Assembly (NCBI RefSeq): GCF_000003605.2
Contig: NW_003116463.1
Coordinates: 171,218-190,245, forward strand
Source of the DNA: Saccoglossus kowalevskii
Taxonomy: Eukaryota; Hemichordata; Enteropneusta; Harrimaniidae
Direction: 5' to 3'
DNA: 19,028 nt
The first letter of the stretch is position 1. Each line of letters starts with the position of its first letter. The position numbers and the translations under genes were made by a program. Positions 1-8,867 of the stretch are shown one piece after another. The notes beneath the pieces are model-generated. The model was not told the origin of the DNA, did not search any database, and saw only the letters and a program-made list of their open reading frames with translations.

Positions 1-1492
1 TGCGTCAGTCTAATACTCAAGCAGAGTAGAGTGAGATACGTACTCTGAGATTTTTACTTCAGGACTTGTGGAAGAGATGCATTTGCACAAGATTTTTCCA
101 CCTAACTAAATTACAGGTGTTACTTGCTTTTTCACGTTTCAACGTAATCCACCCAGCCAATTAGCTAACTTGTGTGTAGACTGACTTGCAGAAACAGAGA
201 CAACTGGATGGACGTAGTGATTATAAAAAAGCAATCCCAGCTGGGAGCGAATCGCCCAAAAGAATAAATGTTCACATAGTCACTAACCTCTGTTGATGAC
301 TATCAACATTGGATGAATGACATTTTGGTCTACACTTTCGGCCCGGACATTTTGCAGAAATCAGACTTTTTGTCCGTGTGCATGTTTTTTACAGATTGAG
401 TTCATGCGTAAAATATTAGTTCAGTATATTTATTTTCTTGCACTTAATATTCGTGCGTTATAAGACGGTATATTTATTTAGATATACTAACTCGTGCGTT
501 GCAAGCACGGACTAATTCTTTTCTTGCACTAATAACTCATCTGTTACAAGTTATGCTAAATAATATTTCCCCAATGAACTCAATTGGCATAACAGTAATA
601 AAATAGGCGCGCCATCGAAAAGACCGGGTTGGCAATGGTAGCCGAAACCGCTAAAATAAATGCACAGATGACGAAATATTGTTTTAGGGAACATTTTAAT
701 ATAACTCCCAAAAATATAAAAAAAGACATGAAAGTGAAACTCTTAATAGAAGATGGATTGAGGACATTAACAAAAATTGATAAAATTAAAATGTTGAAAA
801 ATATATTCAACATAAAATTAAATTTAAATATAATTAGTCAAAGTTTTAATTAATTGATAAAAAGCGAAATACATGTAGATGAAACAATGGAAGGATGAAC
901 TATTTGATGTGTGTTATTTTTTTAGTATAATGGATGTACGTCATAAATCTAGTTGGTTGAGATTGGTCTTGCACCCCCAATAGTGTATTCTTACATTATT
1001 TGTTTTCTGCCACATGAACAGAATAGAATAATGCTTTATTACATCTTTAATGAAATCTGACATTTCAGTTTTGGTAATTGCTGTATTAAAACTTTTTGAA
1101 ATGAACTACAGTACAATTAAAACTACACATACAATACAATAATAGATTTCAAATAAACAACAACTAAATCACACTGAAAATATAGCACAACAATACGAGC
1201 TATTTGGATTTCCGCTTGTAATTGGAAACCTCAAGAACGTTGGACCATTAAAGCTAATATTGTATCTGCACGGATGCTGTTACGAATACCGCAACATTCA
1301 CGGTAACGTAAAATGACGTACGTGATTCTATCTGCATAGATGCGGATACGGTCTCAATGGCTTCATAGCCGATTCGACCCGCAGCATCAAGGTACGCATG
1401 TCGGAAGAGAAGGATTTTTCTAATTACGTGTTCCCCGTCATGGCTAAACGCGATTGAAATTGTTATAAATATACGCTGACTATACTATCTAG
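1..1492. other. Upstream intergenic DNA with degraded repeats
   Basis: No convincing exon was seen on either strand. The stretch is patchily CpG-rich compared with the rest of the window, especially 1200-1460, and holds small repeat remnants. A motif of the form ATCTGCA-NN-GATGC occurs at 1264-1277 and again at 1330-1343, 66 bp apart. A degenerate CGTGCGTT-type motif recurs between about 430 and 560. A small hairpin (TGTTGAT / ATCAACA) lies at 291-308. I read this as old mobile-element debris but cannot name a family. Confidence 0.5.
425..560. repeat. Short degenerate direct repeats with a near-palindrome
   Basis: The string TTTTCTTGCACT(T)AATA appears twice (about 433 and 519). Each copy is followed by a degenerate CGTGCGTT(A/G)(T/C)AAG-like motif, and a third copy of that motif lies between them at about 492. 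The middle copy, CGTGCGTTGCAAGCACG, is close to a perfect palindrome with CGTGC/GCACG arms. This looks like the terminus of a decayed transposable element. No coding domain is associated. Confidence 0.35.
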
Positions 1493-1668
1493 TTGAAGAA
1501 TTGTTTTACTAACATAATGATAATTATTATGTTGGTCGTATATGTTGGTGATATGCAATTAATAATTATTTTCTTGTTTTCTATATGCAATTTCCAGTTG
1601 ATATATAGCAACGCCTCTATATTTTGTAGAGATAACGCCCTCTATCGGCAAACCAAATTTACTAAATC

Positions 1669-2181
1669 ATGCAGAACTCAAGCAATGTCGTGATAATCAC
1701 GTCTGATTTATTTTCATGGTGTTGTTTAGAAATATATCACAAAAGTTTATACAGAAGGTTTCGTCTTATCATCGCCATCGAGTATTGTAAACCTGACAAT
1801 AGTACGTATTCAGACTCAGCATGGCCCATATTTTACCAATGTAGCTTGGACGAGAAATGTAGTTTTTACGGATGTATTCCCGTATACATGGAATCAAACC
1901 CAACACATTACCCCGTGTCGCATGCGTGTCTGTATGTCGTATGCGGTGATTATGGAATCTTTGATTTAGTGTTTCAGTACCACCTCCATGGCTCCATAAA
2001 AAGTTCTCCGTCGCATGCACAATCAATCAATTTAAATTGGACCGAAGTCACAAACACTTTGAAGTCAATTTACTTCTATGTAGCCTCCCCCTATAAATAC
2101 ATAGAGACTGTTCTTAAAATTGGGGAATGTGTCTATAGTATATATAACAAACAGTACAGTGATGTGCACATTTATGTATAA
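1669..2181 (+). other. Unexplained 170-codon open frame, coding status doubtful
   Basis: An ATG-initiated frame runs 170 codons to a TAA, the longest open frame here outside the two recognised genes. The predicted product has about ten cysteines and many Tyr and Ser residues, with no signal peptide, membrane segment or domain that I recognise. An 85-codon frame lies on the opposite strand inside it, as can happen in a decayed repeat of higher GC than its surroundings. On the minus strand near 1900 there is a GGTTTGATTCC string resembling a tRNA-derived B box (GGTTCGANTCC), so a SINE-like origin is possible. No typical splice partners were seen. It could be an orphan gene, a transposon remnant or chance; I favour the last two. 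Confidence 0.2.
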
Positions 2182-2780
2182 CCAGAAATATATTAAGTAT
2201 ACCTAATTAAAACAGAAAATTAGTTATTGAATAAGAAGTCAGGATAAATACAAACTAGACTGGGTGTTATATATTTATTACACTGGTGATTGTCAGACTG
2301 AGTATTTATAATAACATCTTGAAAGCGGGTAAGCCCTAAAGAACCAACTACCGGTATATCTTGTGTTTCTAATAACCGTGCACATGATTCAAGCACCCTC
2401 TTTAGACACCGTTGTGTTAAGTTTAGAGAAAAACATCATCATAATATGCTGTAGATTGTTACTGACAAGACCTGACATAAAGTTTGTAATCAAAGCCTGT
2501 TGCTGAGTGAAAGCTCACATATTTGTCTTTATTGTATTCACATAAAGAGGTTGCCTTAATAAACTAAGAGATAAAAGTCATACATGTAAATTGTTAAACT
2601 TGGTGAAATAAAGGTACGTTGCCGCAATAAGAGTATCAATAGTGACCCAGAGAAAAAAATACATGTTAAACTTCGGCTTGAACATGGTTCTTACTGATAT
2701 GTTGCGTAAGTTGAATAATATCAAAAATACCAGGCCCAGTTTGAGAGATTGAAATGTATAATAATAGGCATGATGAAATA
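2182..2780. other. Intergenic, nothing recognised
   Basis: AT-rich DNA with stops in all frames at short spacing. I see no exon, repeat array or RNA gene. Confidence 0.5.
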
Positions 2781-2830
2781 TTATAACTCAAGACAACTAA
2801 TATTAGTTAGTTAGTTGTCAGAGATTATAA
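2781..2830. repeat. 50-bp imperfect hairpin
   Basis: A perfect 9-bp inverted repeat, GACAACTAA (2792-2800) and TTAGTTGTC (2811-2819), is separated by a 10-nt loop. The pairing continues outward with CTC/GAG and TTATAA/TTATAA, interrupted by one or two unpaired A residues, giving about 18 bp of stem. It is shorter than a typical animal pre-miRNA and no known miRNA seed was recognised. A small foldback remnant is the simplest reading. Confidence 0.5.
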
Positions 2831-2913
2831 CAAGGGGCGCAATGATTTTAGCTAGTGAGAAAATCACTCTCCATCACTCTACACCATTTCTTATCTTACC
2901 CATTTGTATATCG

Positions 2914-2977
2914 AAAAAACAACAACAACAACAATAACAATAACAACAATAAACAACAATAAATAAATAAATAAACA
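2914..2977. repeat. Microsatellite (CAA)n / (AATA)n
   Basis: A simple repeat that moves from CAA units through mixed CAATAA units to AATA units. It is non-coding and lies about 540 bp upstream of the FBXO33 start codon. Confidence 0.9.
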
Positions 2978-3233
2978 AGCTCCCTTCAAAACCCTGAAAT
3001 ATTTTTACACACTGGAACCCTTTCAAAATCCATACCCCTTTGAGGCCCCAGCTTTATTTCATATAATTCAAGTTCAATGTTTGTTTTTTTCAATTACTCG
3101 TCTATTATGCATATTTCGTGATTTGTCGGTTTTATGTCTGTAACTCCTCATTCACGATGCGACACTGGCACCGCCAGTATTATTATCGTCATAGACATCT
3201 ATTACAAAAATAGCACAGGTTTCCAGGTGCCCA
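2978..3233. other. Upstream DNA, nothing specific recognised
   Basis: AT-rich DNA between the microsatellite and the probable FBXO33 promoter. No exon or conserved element was identified. Confidence 0.4.
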
Positions 3234-3241
3234 TGACGTCA
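3234..3241. promoter_or_regulatory. Perfect CRE palindrome upstream of FBXO33
   Basis: TGACGTCA, the full cAMP-response element bound by CREB/ATF factors, lies 278 bp before the FBXO33 start codon. A full 8-bp CpG-containing palindrome is uncommon in AT-rich, CpG-poor DNA and its promoter-proximal position fits a regulatory role. Function is inferred from the motif alone. Confidence 0.4.
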
Positions 3242-3429
3242 CATATAGAACAAATGTTTTGATCCCTTTAACTTACTAACAATAAATGTGTTATGTATTT
3301 TGGCAATTGGCCTTCATCAGTAATGATAAACTGAATTGAATCAAACAAGAACGTTAAACTAATAATATAAAAATTCTACTTATTTTTGAGATATCAAACT
3401 TCTATCTCTACTAATAGGAAAATTATTGT

Positions 3430-3451
3430 TATATATAGTTTTGAATATAAA
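3430..3451 (+). promoter_or_regulatory. TATA-like core promoter candidates for FBXO33
   Basis: TATATATA (3430-3437) and TATAAA (3446-3451) lie 68-90 bp before the ATG. If used, either would place transcription start at about 3460-3480 and give a short 5' UTR. AT-rich DNA yields such strings by chance, so this is weak support. Confidence 0.25.
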
Positions 3452-3518
3452 GCAGCCATATTGAAGTTCGTTCTAAAACAAACGACACTTGAGTTCGGAT
3501 TCAGATCAGCAACGCAAG

Positions 3519-3892
3519 ATGGCTGGGCCGAACACAACAGATTGGAGCAGGCTTCCTTCCGTAGTTATCGTGGAAATTTTCTCATTTTTGTCGCATAAAG
3601 ACAGGATACATGCTTCCTCGATTTGCTCAAGATGGCGACAGTGCATATTTCACCCTTCTTTGTGGAAGAAATTGGAGTTCAACCTGGAAAATGATTACGA
3701 GTATGGTAGAGCCAATTTCCTGTCTTCCAGGTGCGGCAATTTTGTGGGAGACTTCACTTTGGAGTGGCCTGACTACCTACTGGAAAACAAGAAAGCCCTG
3801 GCCGTATTACAGAACCTGAGAAGAAACCGAAGACTCCAGAAATTGTGTTTGCTTGCTTGCAACAGCGACTTCGACGATGAAACACTGGGCGG
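3519..3892 (+). CDS. FBXO33: FBXO33 exon 1 (F-box)
   Basis: Encodes residues 1-124 and two bases of Gly125. The F-box lies near the N-terminus and includes the SKP1-contact LP motif (residues 12-13) and conserved Trp39 and Trp49. The exon ends in GG followed by a consensus donor GTAAGT at 3893. It is richer in CpG than the downstream DNA, as expected for a 5' exon near an active promoter. Frames read inside it in other phases are shadows. Confidence 0.93.
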
Positions 3893-6800
3893 GTAAGTTG
3901 TCAGCTGGTTAAAAATAGTGAGTTTGACGTTGCGCAATACTGCTTGCGGTGAAGTATATCGATTGTGTCGTTTGGGGTATTATTTGAATTTGTTTTTATT
4001 TGTCCGAAAACTAGCAACAAAGCTAGACCGCAATATAGAATATGCTTCCTATGTCTGGTTGCTTGAAGGACCATTAAAATAGCTTTGAAATATTTTACAA
4101 TATGGCCGCCATTTTAGAGTCAGTCGGCCATATTTAAAATAGAACATCTCCCTAATTTTACTAATCCTGTGCCGATGGGCGTGGTTAGCGATGGCAATTT
4201 ATTGTACAGCGCAAGTGCTCTGCAATATGGACGTGTTTGACTGTCACCAAAAATATGTGTAGCCAGTTTGTTTTTGTGTCTCATTGTTTTTCGCTGAAGT
4301 GGTGCTGTCGATTTAAGTGAAATAAGGAATATAGAAAATAATTTAAAATCATAATTATAATTAAAAAAAAATAACTGTAGTTCAAATTCTATGAGGTGTG
4401 TTTTTTTCGATAAAAGCTTACAGGGTTAATATTTTGAGTAGATTGCTGGTGATTGTAAAGACATTGATAGTGTACGCGCATGAACTCATATTTTTTTGAA
4501 GTAAGACAAACACAAATCATTTCTTCTCAATGTTTCAGTCCGGATAGGTTCTTAGTTAAAATTTTGTTTAAATTTGGGACATAAGTAAGATTTACTGGTT
4601 TTCACACGCATTCCATTTGGTTTCCTTTTCGTTCTCCGTTTTGTTTCCTCAAATGTTAATTCAGCCAATATTAGGACTATTTTATTAAAAATACTTGTTT
4701 ACTATGTTTAAAATTCTTTATGGTGTAAAAAATTTATTTTAATCTTTTTTCGTAATAGATTCATCGATATTATAGAAGAAATATTACTGAATTCTAAGAA
4801 GTTGAGTTGTTTATCTTTGGGTTACATTCCTGAGTTGTGTGATTCTGAAGTATTGGATAGAATAGGCGACAACTGCAGTACATCTCTACATACCTTGCAC
4901 CTAGCCAGTCTTTTGCCGGATGAAGCCATGCATAATATACAACCATATTCATTGCGAGTGTTCAAGAATCTACAAATTCTTAGTCTGAACTATGATGATC
5001 TTTCCAATGATATGTTGTCTGTTTTGACACAACCAGATCGTACCAAGCTACAGCATTTATTGATTCTTGCAGATGGTTTAGGCAGTCACAAGTCTGCTGT
5101 AAGTAATGTGATGTGGCAGGGGCTTGTTACTCATAGTCCTAATGTGAAAGTCACTCTCACTCTCCTGAGCATACCCTTGACTGAAATACTTGATATTCTA
5201 AGACCAAGTCTACCACTGCACACTGTGCGAATTTTATACAGTGGATCAATTCCGCGATCTGCAATAGATTTTCTTGGTACCTACAACAATAAGACCTTGG
5301 AGGCTGTGTATTTACATGAGCAAGTGGAAAGTGATGAGATGCCCTACCTGCTATTTCCTGATGTGGAAGGAGTTGAAGACCCATTGGTTATGCTGGCATG
5401 GAGATGCGATCAGCTGTCGTGCCTGTCTATCATAGGTAATGTCATTTTGCTTGGTTGTGCATGGTAATGTAATTAATAAGATTGATTTTTAACCACTAGT
5501 ATCTATTGTACTGCAATCAACGGACTTAGCGTTCAGGGTACTTTGGGTTTGGGTGCTTATTCTGAAATTTCGAACAATCGGCGAATAATGTTTTTATGTT
5601 CTCTAAAGTTTGGTTTACCTCAGATTTTTATAAAGACGGGGACTTATGTTTTGATTCTTGTGCGTCTGTGCATCCATGCATCAGTGCGTTCATGTGTCCG
5701 TGCGTTTGCGAGTCCGGATCTGCATCTTAGACATGCCTGGACCAATCACAATCAAACTTGACACATATCATGCATATGCACATCAATGTATTTCACGATC
5801 TGATTCAAGATGGCCGAATGGTGGCCATTTTTGTACTGAAAAATCGTCAAAATCAAGCATATCTCGGCTGTTTACAGATGAATTTTGTTCAAACTTGGCG
5901 TATACATTGCACATTATAGGACCTTGATGCAAATCATTTTGCTTTTCAGATAAGATTCAAAATGGCCGACTGGTGGCCATTTTGTTTTAATGAATGGGCT
6001 TCTAGAGCCATATCTCTGACTTTCTTTGACTGATTATGTTCAAATTTTAAATATTCATTATACATCATGTCATAGATATACAGATATATTGGTTTTGATG
6101 ATCCTATTTAAAATGGCCAAATGGTGGCCATTTTTATGCTAAAAATCATCAAATATCGAGCATTTCTTGATGGATTTCGTTCAAACTTGGTATACATACG
6201 TTAGACATTACAGGTTTCTAATGCACTTCATTTTGTTTTTCAGATCGGATTTAAAATAGCTGACTGGTGGCAATTTTGTTTTAATGAATGTGTTTCTAGA
6301 GCCATATCTCTGACTTGCTTTGACTGATTATGTTCAAATTTTCAATATTCATTATACATCATGTTATAGATATATACATGTATTCAAAATAGCTAATTTT
6401 GTTTTAATTAATGCTATTCCAGTGCAATATCTCTCAATGTGGACAAATACTCATTTGACGATCAGATACAAATGTCAATCATTTTAATGTTAAACAATCA
6501 TCATAATCATATTCCTGACATGGTTATATTCCAGCTATATTACTATAAACAAAACTATACATCTTAAATTCGATAACTAACGGGGACTGTGCCATGCATG
6601 GCTTGTAGACCAATAAAATAAAATAAAAATGTGGTATTAGGGACACTCATAAAACATCACTCAATAGATCACCTACAAATGTACTACCATAGACATACTC
6701 ACAAAAATAACATACTTTTCTCTGAAGTTTTAGCAGCATTTCTTATTACCGATAGTCCTCAAGTTCAAAACAGGGACTTGCGTTTTAGCGTCTGTCCATT

Positions 6801-7608
6801 CATTTGTATCCGTGCCTGGCCAAATTCATTCATATTTGGTATTGACATCACTCATGGCGGGTTACTGATACACATCATTTTGTTGCATGATTTGATTCAC
6901 AATGACTGAATGGCAGTCATTTTGTATTTTTGTATGTTTTTAGATTGAACTCTGTGTGTATCCAGCTGTATCTTACACATGCTTAGACTGAAGTTAAAAC
7001 TTCACACATACGTTGGACATTATATCGGACATTTGCATGTGTTTCTTTCCTTATCCGATTCAAGATGGCCGAATACCAGACCAAAATTGCATTGAAATCA
7101 CACATCTCGATCATACATTGACAGATTCTGTTCAAACGTAATCAGAGTATCAGACCCACGTCATTTGGACCAGTCAAGGTCAGACTTCACACATACATCA
7201 TATGCACATGCATTTGTTTCTTGTTCCAATTCAAGATAGCAGAATGGCAGATATTTTAAAGCCATAAATGCTCCAAAATCACATATTTTCACCATTCTCG
7301 ACTGACATTTTCAATTTGTTTCTTAACATTCCCATTACTATATGTATCCGTCTGATTTACTTTCAGGTTATGAAATAATGGATGATAATTTGATTGCTAT
7401 TGCTCGTTTACGTGGGCCTAAACTAAAGAAACTAGAGGTACTTGCTGACTACATTGTGGACCAATCAACAGGAGAAAATGTAGTTGCAGAGGAAGTGGTC
7501 ATGCAGATTTCCCAAAGTCTTGGTAAATCTTGGTTGCCTCTGGAATCTGTAGAGGAGCCTACATTTCCTGCCATCTTGAAGTCTGACCTGCAAATATTTA
7601 CAGAGTAA
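3519..7608 (+). CDS. FBXO33: F-box only protein 33 orthologue, complete three-exon gene
   Basis: The CDS is join(3519..3892,4759..5435,7367..7608), 1293 nt encoding 430 residues. The family is the substrate receptor of an SCF (SKP1-CUL1-F-box) ubiquitin ligase; the mammalian protein has been reported to direct YB-1/YBX1 for ubiquitination. The F-box is at residues about 9-52 (LPSVVIVEIFSFL, then DRIHASSICSRWRQ and LW). It is followed by a leucine-rich substrate-binding region. The strongest orthology signals are EDPLVMLAWRC at the end of exon 2 and NLIAIARLRG in exon 3, which match human FBXO33 as I remember it. All splice junctions are GT-AG and preserve the frame (phases 2 and 1). The ATG has a strong Kozak context (A at -3, G at +4) and an in-frame TAA lies upstream at 3474-3476. 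The protein lacks the long low-complexity N-terminus of the human form and ends right after the conserved FTE, about 17 residues before the human C-terminus. Confidence 0.93.
3893..4758 (+). other. FBXO33: FBXO33 intron 1 (866 bp)
   Basis: The donor is GTAAGT and the acceptor is a T-rich tract ending in TAATAG. AT-rich and without tandem arrays. The only conspicuous structure is the hairpin at 4092-4140. Confidence 0.88.
4092..4140. repeat. 49-bp hairpin in FBXO33 intron 1
   Basis: AATATGGCCG (4099-4108) and CGGCCATATT (4125-4134) form a perfect 10-bp inverted repeat. ATTTTA / TAAAAT extends it outward past a single-base bulge, giving about 16 bp around a 16-nt loop. The ATGGCCG/CGGCCAT core resembles the core of the intron-2 repeats, so this may be a rearranged copy of that family. 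Confidence 0.6.
4759..5435 (+). CDS. FBXO33: FBXO33 exon 2 (leucine-rich region)
   Basis: Encodes the end of Gly125, residues 126-350 and the first base of Gly351. The split Gly codon joins cleanly to exon 1 and gives FIDIIEEILLNSKKLSCLSL, comparable with the vertebrate FEEIL-S-L segment. The middle has irregular leucine-rich repeat-like spacing, consistent with a substrate-binding face. The end EDPLVMLAWRC is a family hallmark. The donor at 5436 is GTAATG; reading through it gives only eight or nine unrelated residues before a stop. Confidence 0.93.
5638..6430. repeat. Degenerate ~150-bp tandem repeat, array 1
   Basis: The array opens with a GGGGACTT...GTCTGTGCATCCATGC leader. The core TGGCC-(GAATGGT)-GGCCA or a variant then occurs at 5811, 5963, 6114, 6257 and, decayed, at about 6386. 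Spacings are roughly 152, 151, 143 and 130 bp. Cores alternate with shared blocks such as GTTCAAACTTGG, TCTAGAGCCATATCTCTGAC and TATTCATTATACATCATGT. The second and fourth monomers resemble each other more than their neighbours, so the array is built from a ~297-bp dimer. Similar sequences are frequent in molluscan non-coding DNA as I recall. Confidence 0.85.
6772..7300. repeat. Degenerate ~165-bp tandem repeat, array 2
   Basis: Same family as array 1, starting with the matching leader (GGGACTTGCGTTTT then GTCTGTCCATTCAT). Cores recur at about 6900 (ACTGAATGGCAGTCATTTTG), 7066 (GATGGCCGAA) and 7235 (GATAGCAGAATGGCAG), about 165 bp apart. It is more diverged than array 1 and ends shortly before the exon 3 acceptor. 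Confidence 0.75.
7367..7608 (+). CDS. FBXO33: FBXO33 exon 3 (C-terminus)
   Basis: Completes Gly351 and encodes residues 352-430 and the TAA. NLIAIARLRG near its start and LQIFTE at its end match the conserved C-terminal region of the family. The stop follows FTE, whereas the human protein continues for about 17 more residues by my recollection. A weak donor (GTAAAA at 7605) overlaps the stop, but no downstream exon giving the missing tail was found. Reading past the TAA gives another 35 in-frame codons to 7714-7716 that do not resemble the human tail. Confidence 0.92.
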
Positions 7609-7827
7609 AATCTGGCCAGTGAAAGAGACAATTATAAGATAAAAGCCAGTCTAAAATATCAAAACCAAATATCAAAAACAAAGCTATTTATGAGCAAGTT
7701 CTTTCTGAGCAGGTAAGATACTTTCATGAAAACTCAGAGAAGAACTTGCTGAAGAATCAACAATACAATACATCACTACATGTAAGCAACAAGTTAGGTC
7801 TGAATATTTTCATAAATTTTTATTTGA

Positions 7828-8000
7828 CCCTACACCAATAGCTATGCATTTTAAAAGATTTGTGTGAGGAAACCAATAAATAAGTTGCATTTACACTAGA
7901 TTAAGACACTGAAGTAATGACATGAATTTTAAAGCCAGTATTGATTTTATGTTGCTGCTTGAACTGGTGAGGTGCCTTTTTGATAGCTATTGGTGTAGGG
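7828..8000. repeat. 173-bp element with perfect 18-bp inverted ends
   Basis: CCCTACACCAATAGCTAT (7828-7845) and its exact reverse complement (7983-8000) enclose 137 bp. A match of this length and proximity is very unlikely by chance. It looks like a MITE-type foldback insertion, although no clear target-site duplication is visible. In FBXO33 mRNA it could form a stable stem whose loop holds the AATAAA at 7875. Confidence 0.8.
7875..7880 (+). terminator. FBXO33: Candidate proximal poly(A) signal of FBXO33
   Basis: AATAAA, 267 nt after the stop codon, inside the loop of the 173-bp inverted repeat. The downstream 30 nt have no strong GU-rich element. Confidence 0.35.
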
Positions 8001-8271
8001 TTTTGTATTGCAATTTTGCTATCAGAATTCAATAAGACTGAACCATGCGAAGTAAAAGCACATGTTTAAATCCTGCCTGTTGGCAGAAAGGAAAACAAGA
8101 GGATATTTTAAAGTCATTTACATCCACTGCCTATTTGAAAGATCATGTATAGAGTAAATAATACTTATTTCAAGATTTGGAAGAGATCCTCGTCTGCTGT
8201 GCAGGCTGTTATTTTATTAAGTCATCCTGCAGGTTCAGACCTTTCATGGAACTGGCACAGCTTTTCATTAT

Positions 8272-8867
8272 TGTACATAAGGAAGGATTAGAACTTTGAA
8301 AAAGACTATTTTAAGACTGATAATGATCCATATGTTATATACGGGAACTAATGAATTACTTGTACTTAGTTTGTGTTTGTGCAGCCATATAAATTATAAT
8401 GTATTCTATTTCACTGGTTGCTGTGAGAGAGTTTGTAATATTTGTACAGCTAAGCTACTGTTGCTCTATGTATTATTCAGTTGCAAGATCATGACGTTTC
8501 AAACTTGTCTTGTATATCTTTTTTTTTTGGAATTATCAGTCTTTTAGTCCCGCCCCATAATTCTCCAAAGTGAGGTGAAGGTGTTTACACAATCATTTAC
8601 AGAATGTCCTAGTCTTACATTACAGAGGACCAGAATCTAAATGGAGAATTATGGGCAGAGATTTTTATTTCTGTTAATATGGAATATTTTCAACAAAACA
8701 TTTACATTACATACAGTCATTGTGTATTGAAGATCTAAGATTTCATATTGTACAATCACACAAATTTTCCTTGTAAATTACTTGGCTGATTATGCTAAAG
8801 GCTAGGCTCTGTAAATATATTTTTATATACCAAATGAAAAACATCTAGAGCAGAAAGTTTGTATATA
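8272..8867 (+). promoter_or_regulatory. Pumilio-type motif cluster in the 3' UTR
   Basis: TGTACATA (8272-8279), TGTAAATA (8810-8817) and TGTATATA (8860-8867) all fit the Pumilio response element UGUANAUA. Further plus-strand matches lie at 9328-9335 and 10911-10918. Pumilio proteins repress or destabilise bound mRNAs. Binding is inferred from the motif only. Confidence 0.35.
8553..8656. repeat. ~104-bp inverted repeat with 14-bp perfect arms
   Basis: CCCATAATTCTCCA (8554-8567) pairs exactly with TGGAGAATTATGGG (8642-8655). A nested GTCCT / AGGAC pair lies inside. The opposed ends suggest a small foldback element and give the transcript a potential two-tier stem. It is separate from the 7828-8000 element. 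Confidence 0.7.

Larger units (their letters stand above)
5436..7366 (+). other. FBXO33: FBXO33 intron 2 (1931 bp), repeat-filled
   Basis: The donor is GTAATG and the acceptor is TTTACTTTCAG ending at 7366. Most of its length is two arrays of one degenerate repeat family, listed separately. Open frames inside it (for example 5658-5927 and 6631-6909) fall in or beside repeat units and show no splice logic, so they are not genes. Confidence 0.85.

Noticed and set aside
629-853. Lys/Ile-rich open frame of about 72 codons from ATG 635
   Set aside because: Low-complexity AT-rich composition, no domain recognised, and an antisense frame over the same bases.
1369-1385. GATTCGACCCGC resembling a tRNA B box
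   Set aside because: No A box at the right distance and no cloverleaf arms could be drawn.
1493-1693. Hydrophobic open frame resembling a signal peptide
   Set aside because: Starts only at TTG; hydrophobicity follows from AT-rich codons, and it overlaps the next frame without splice sites.
5658-5927. 89-codon plus-strand open frame in FBXO33 intron 2
   Set aside because: Lies inside the degenerate tandem repeat; its residues simply translate the repeat leader and core.
7713-7860. Possible fourth FBXO33 exon reading RYFHENSEKNLL
   Set aside because: No AG acceptor joins it in frame with the phase at 7605; each candidate tested gives an immediate stop.
8296-8547. 83-codon plus-strand frame with hydrophobic residues
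   Set aside because: Within the T-rich 3' UTR; Leu/Phe/Cys-rich by composition, no domain or splice context.
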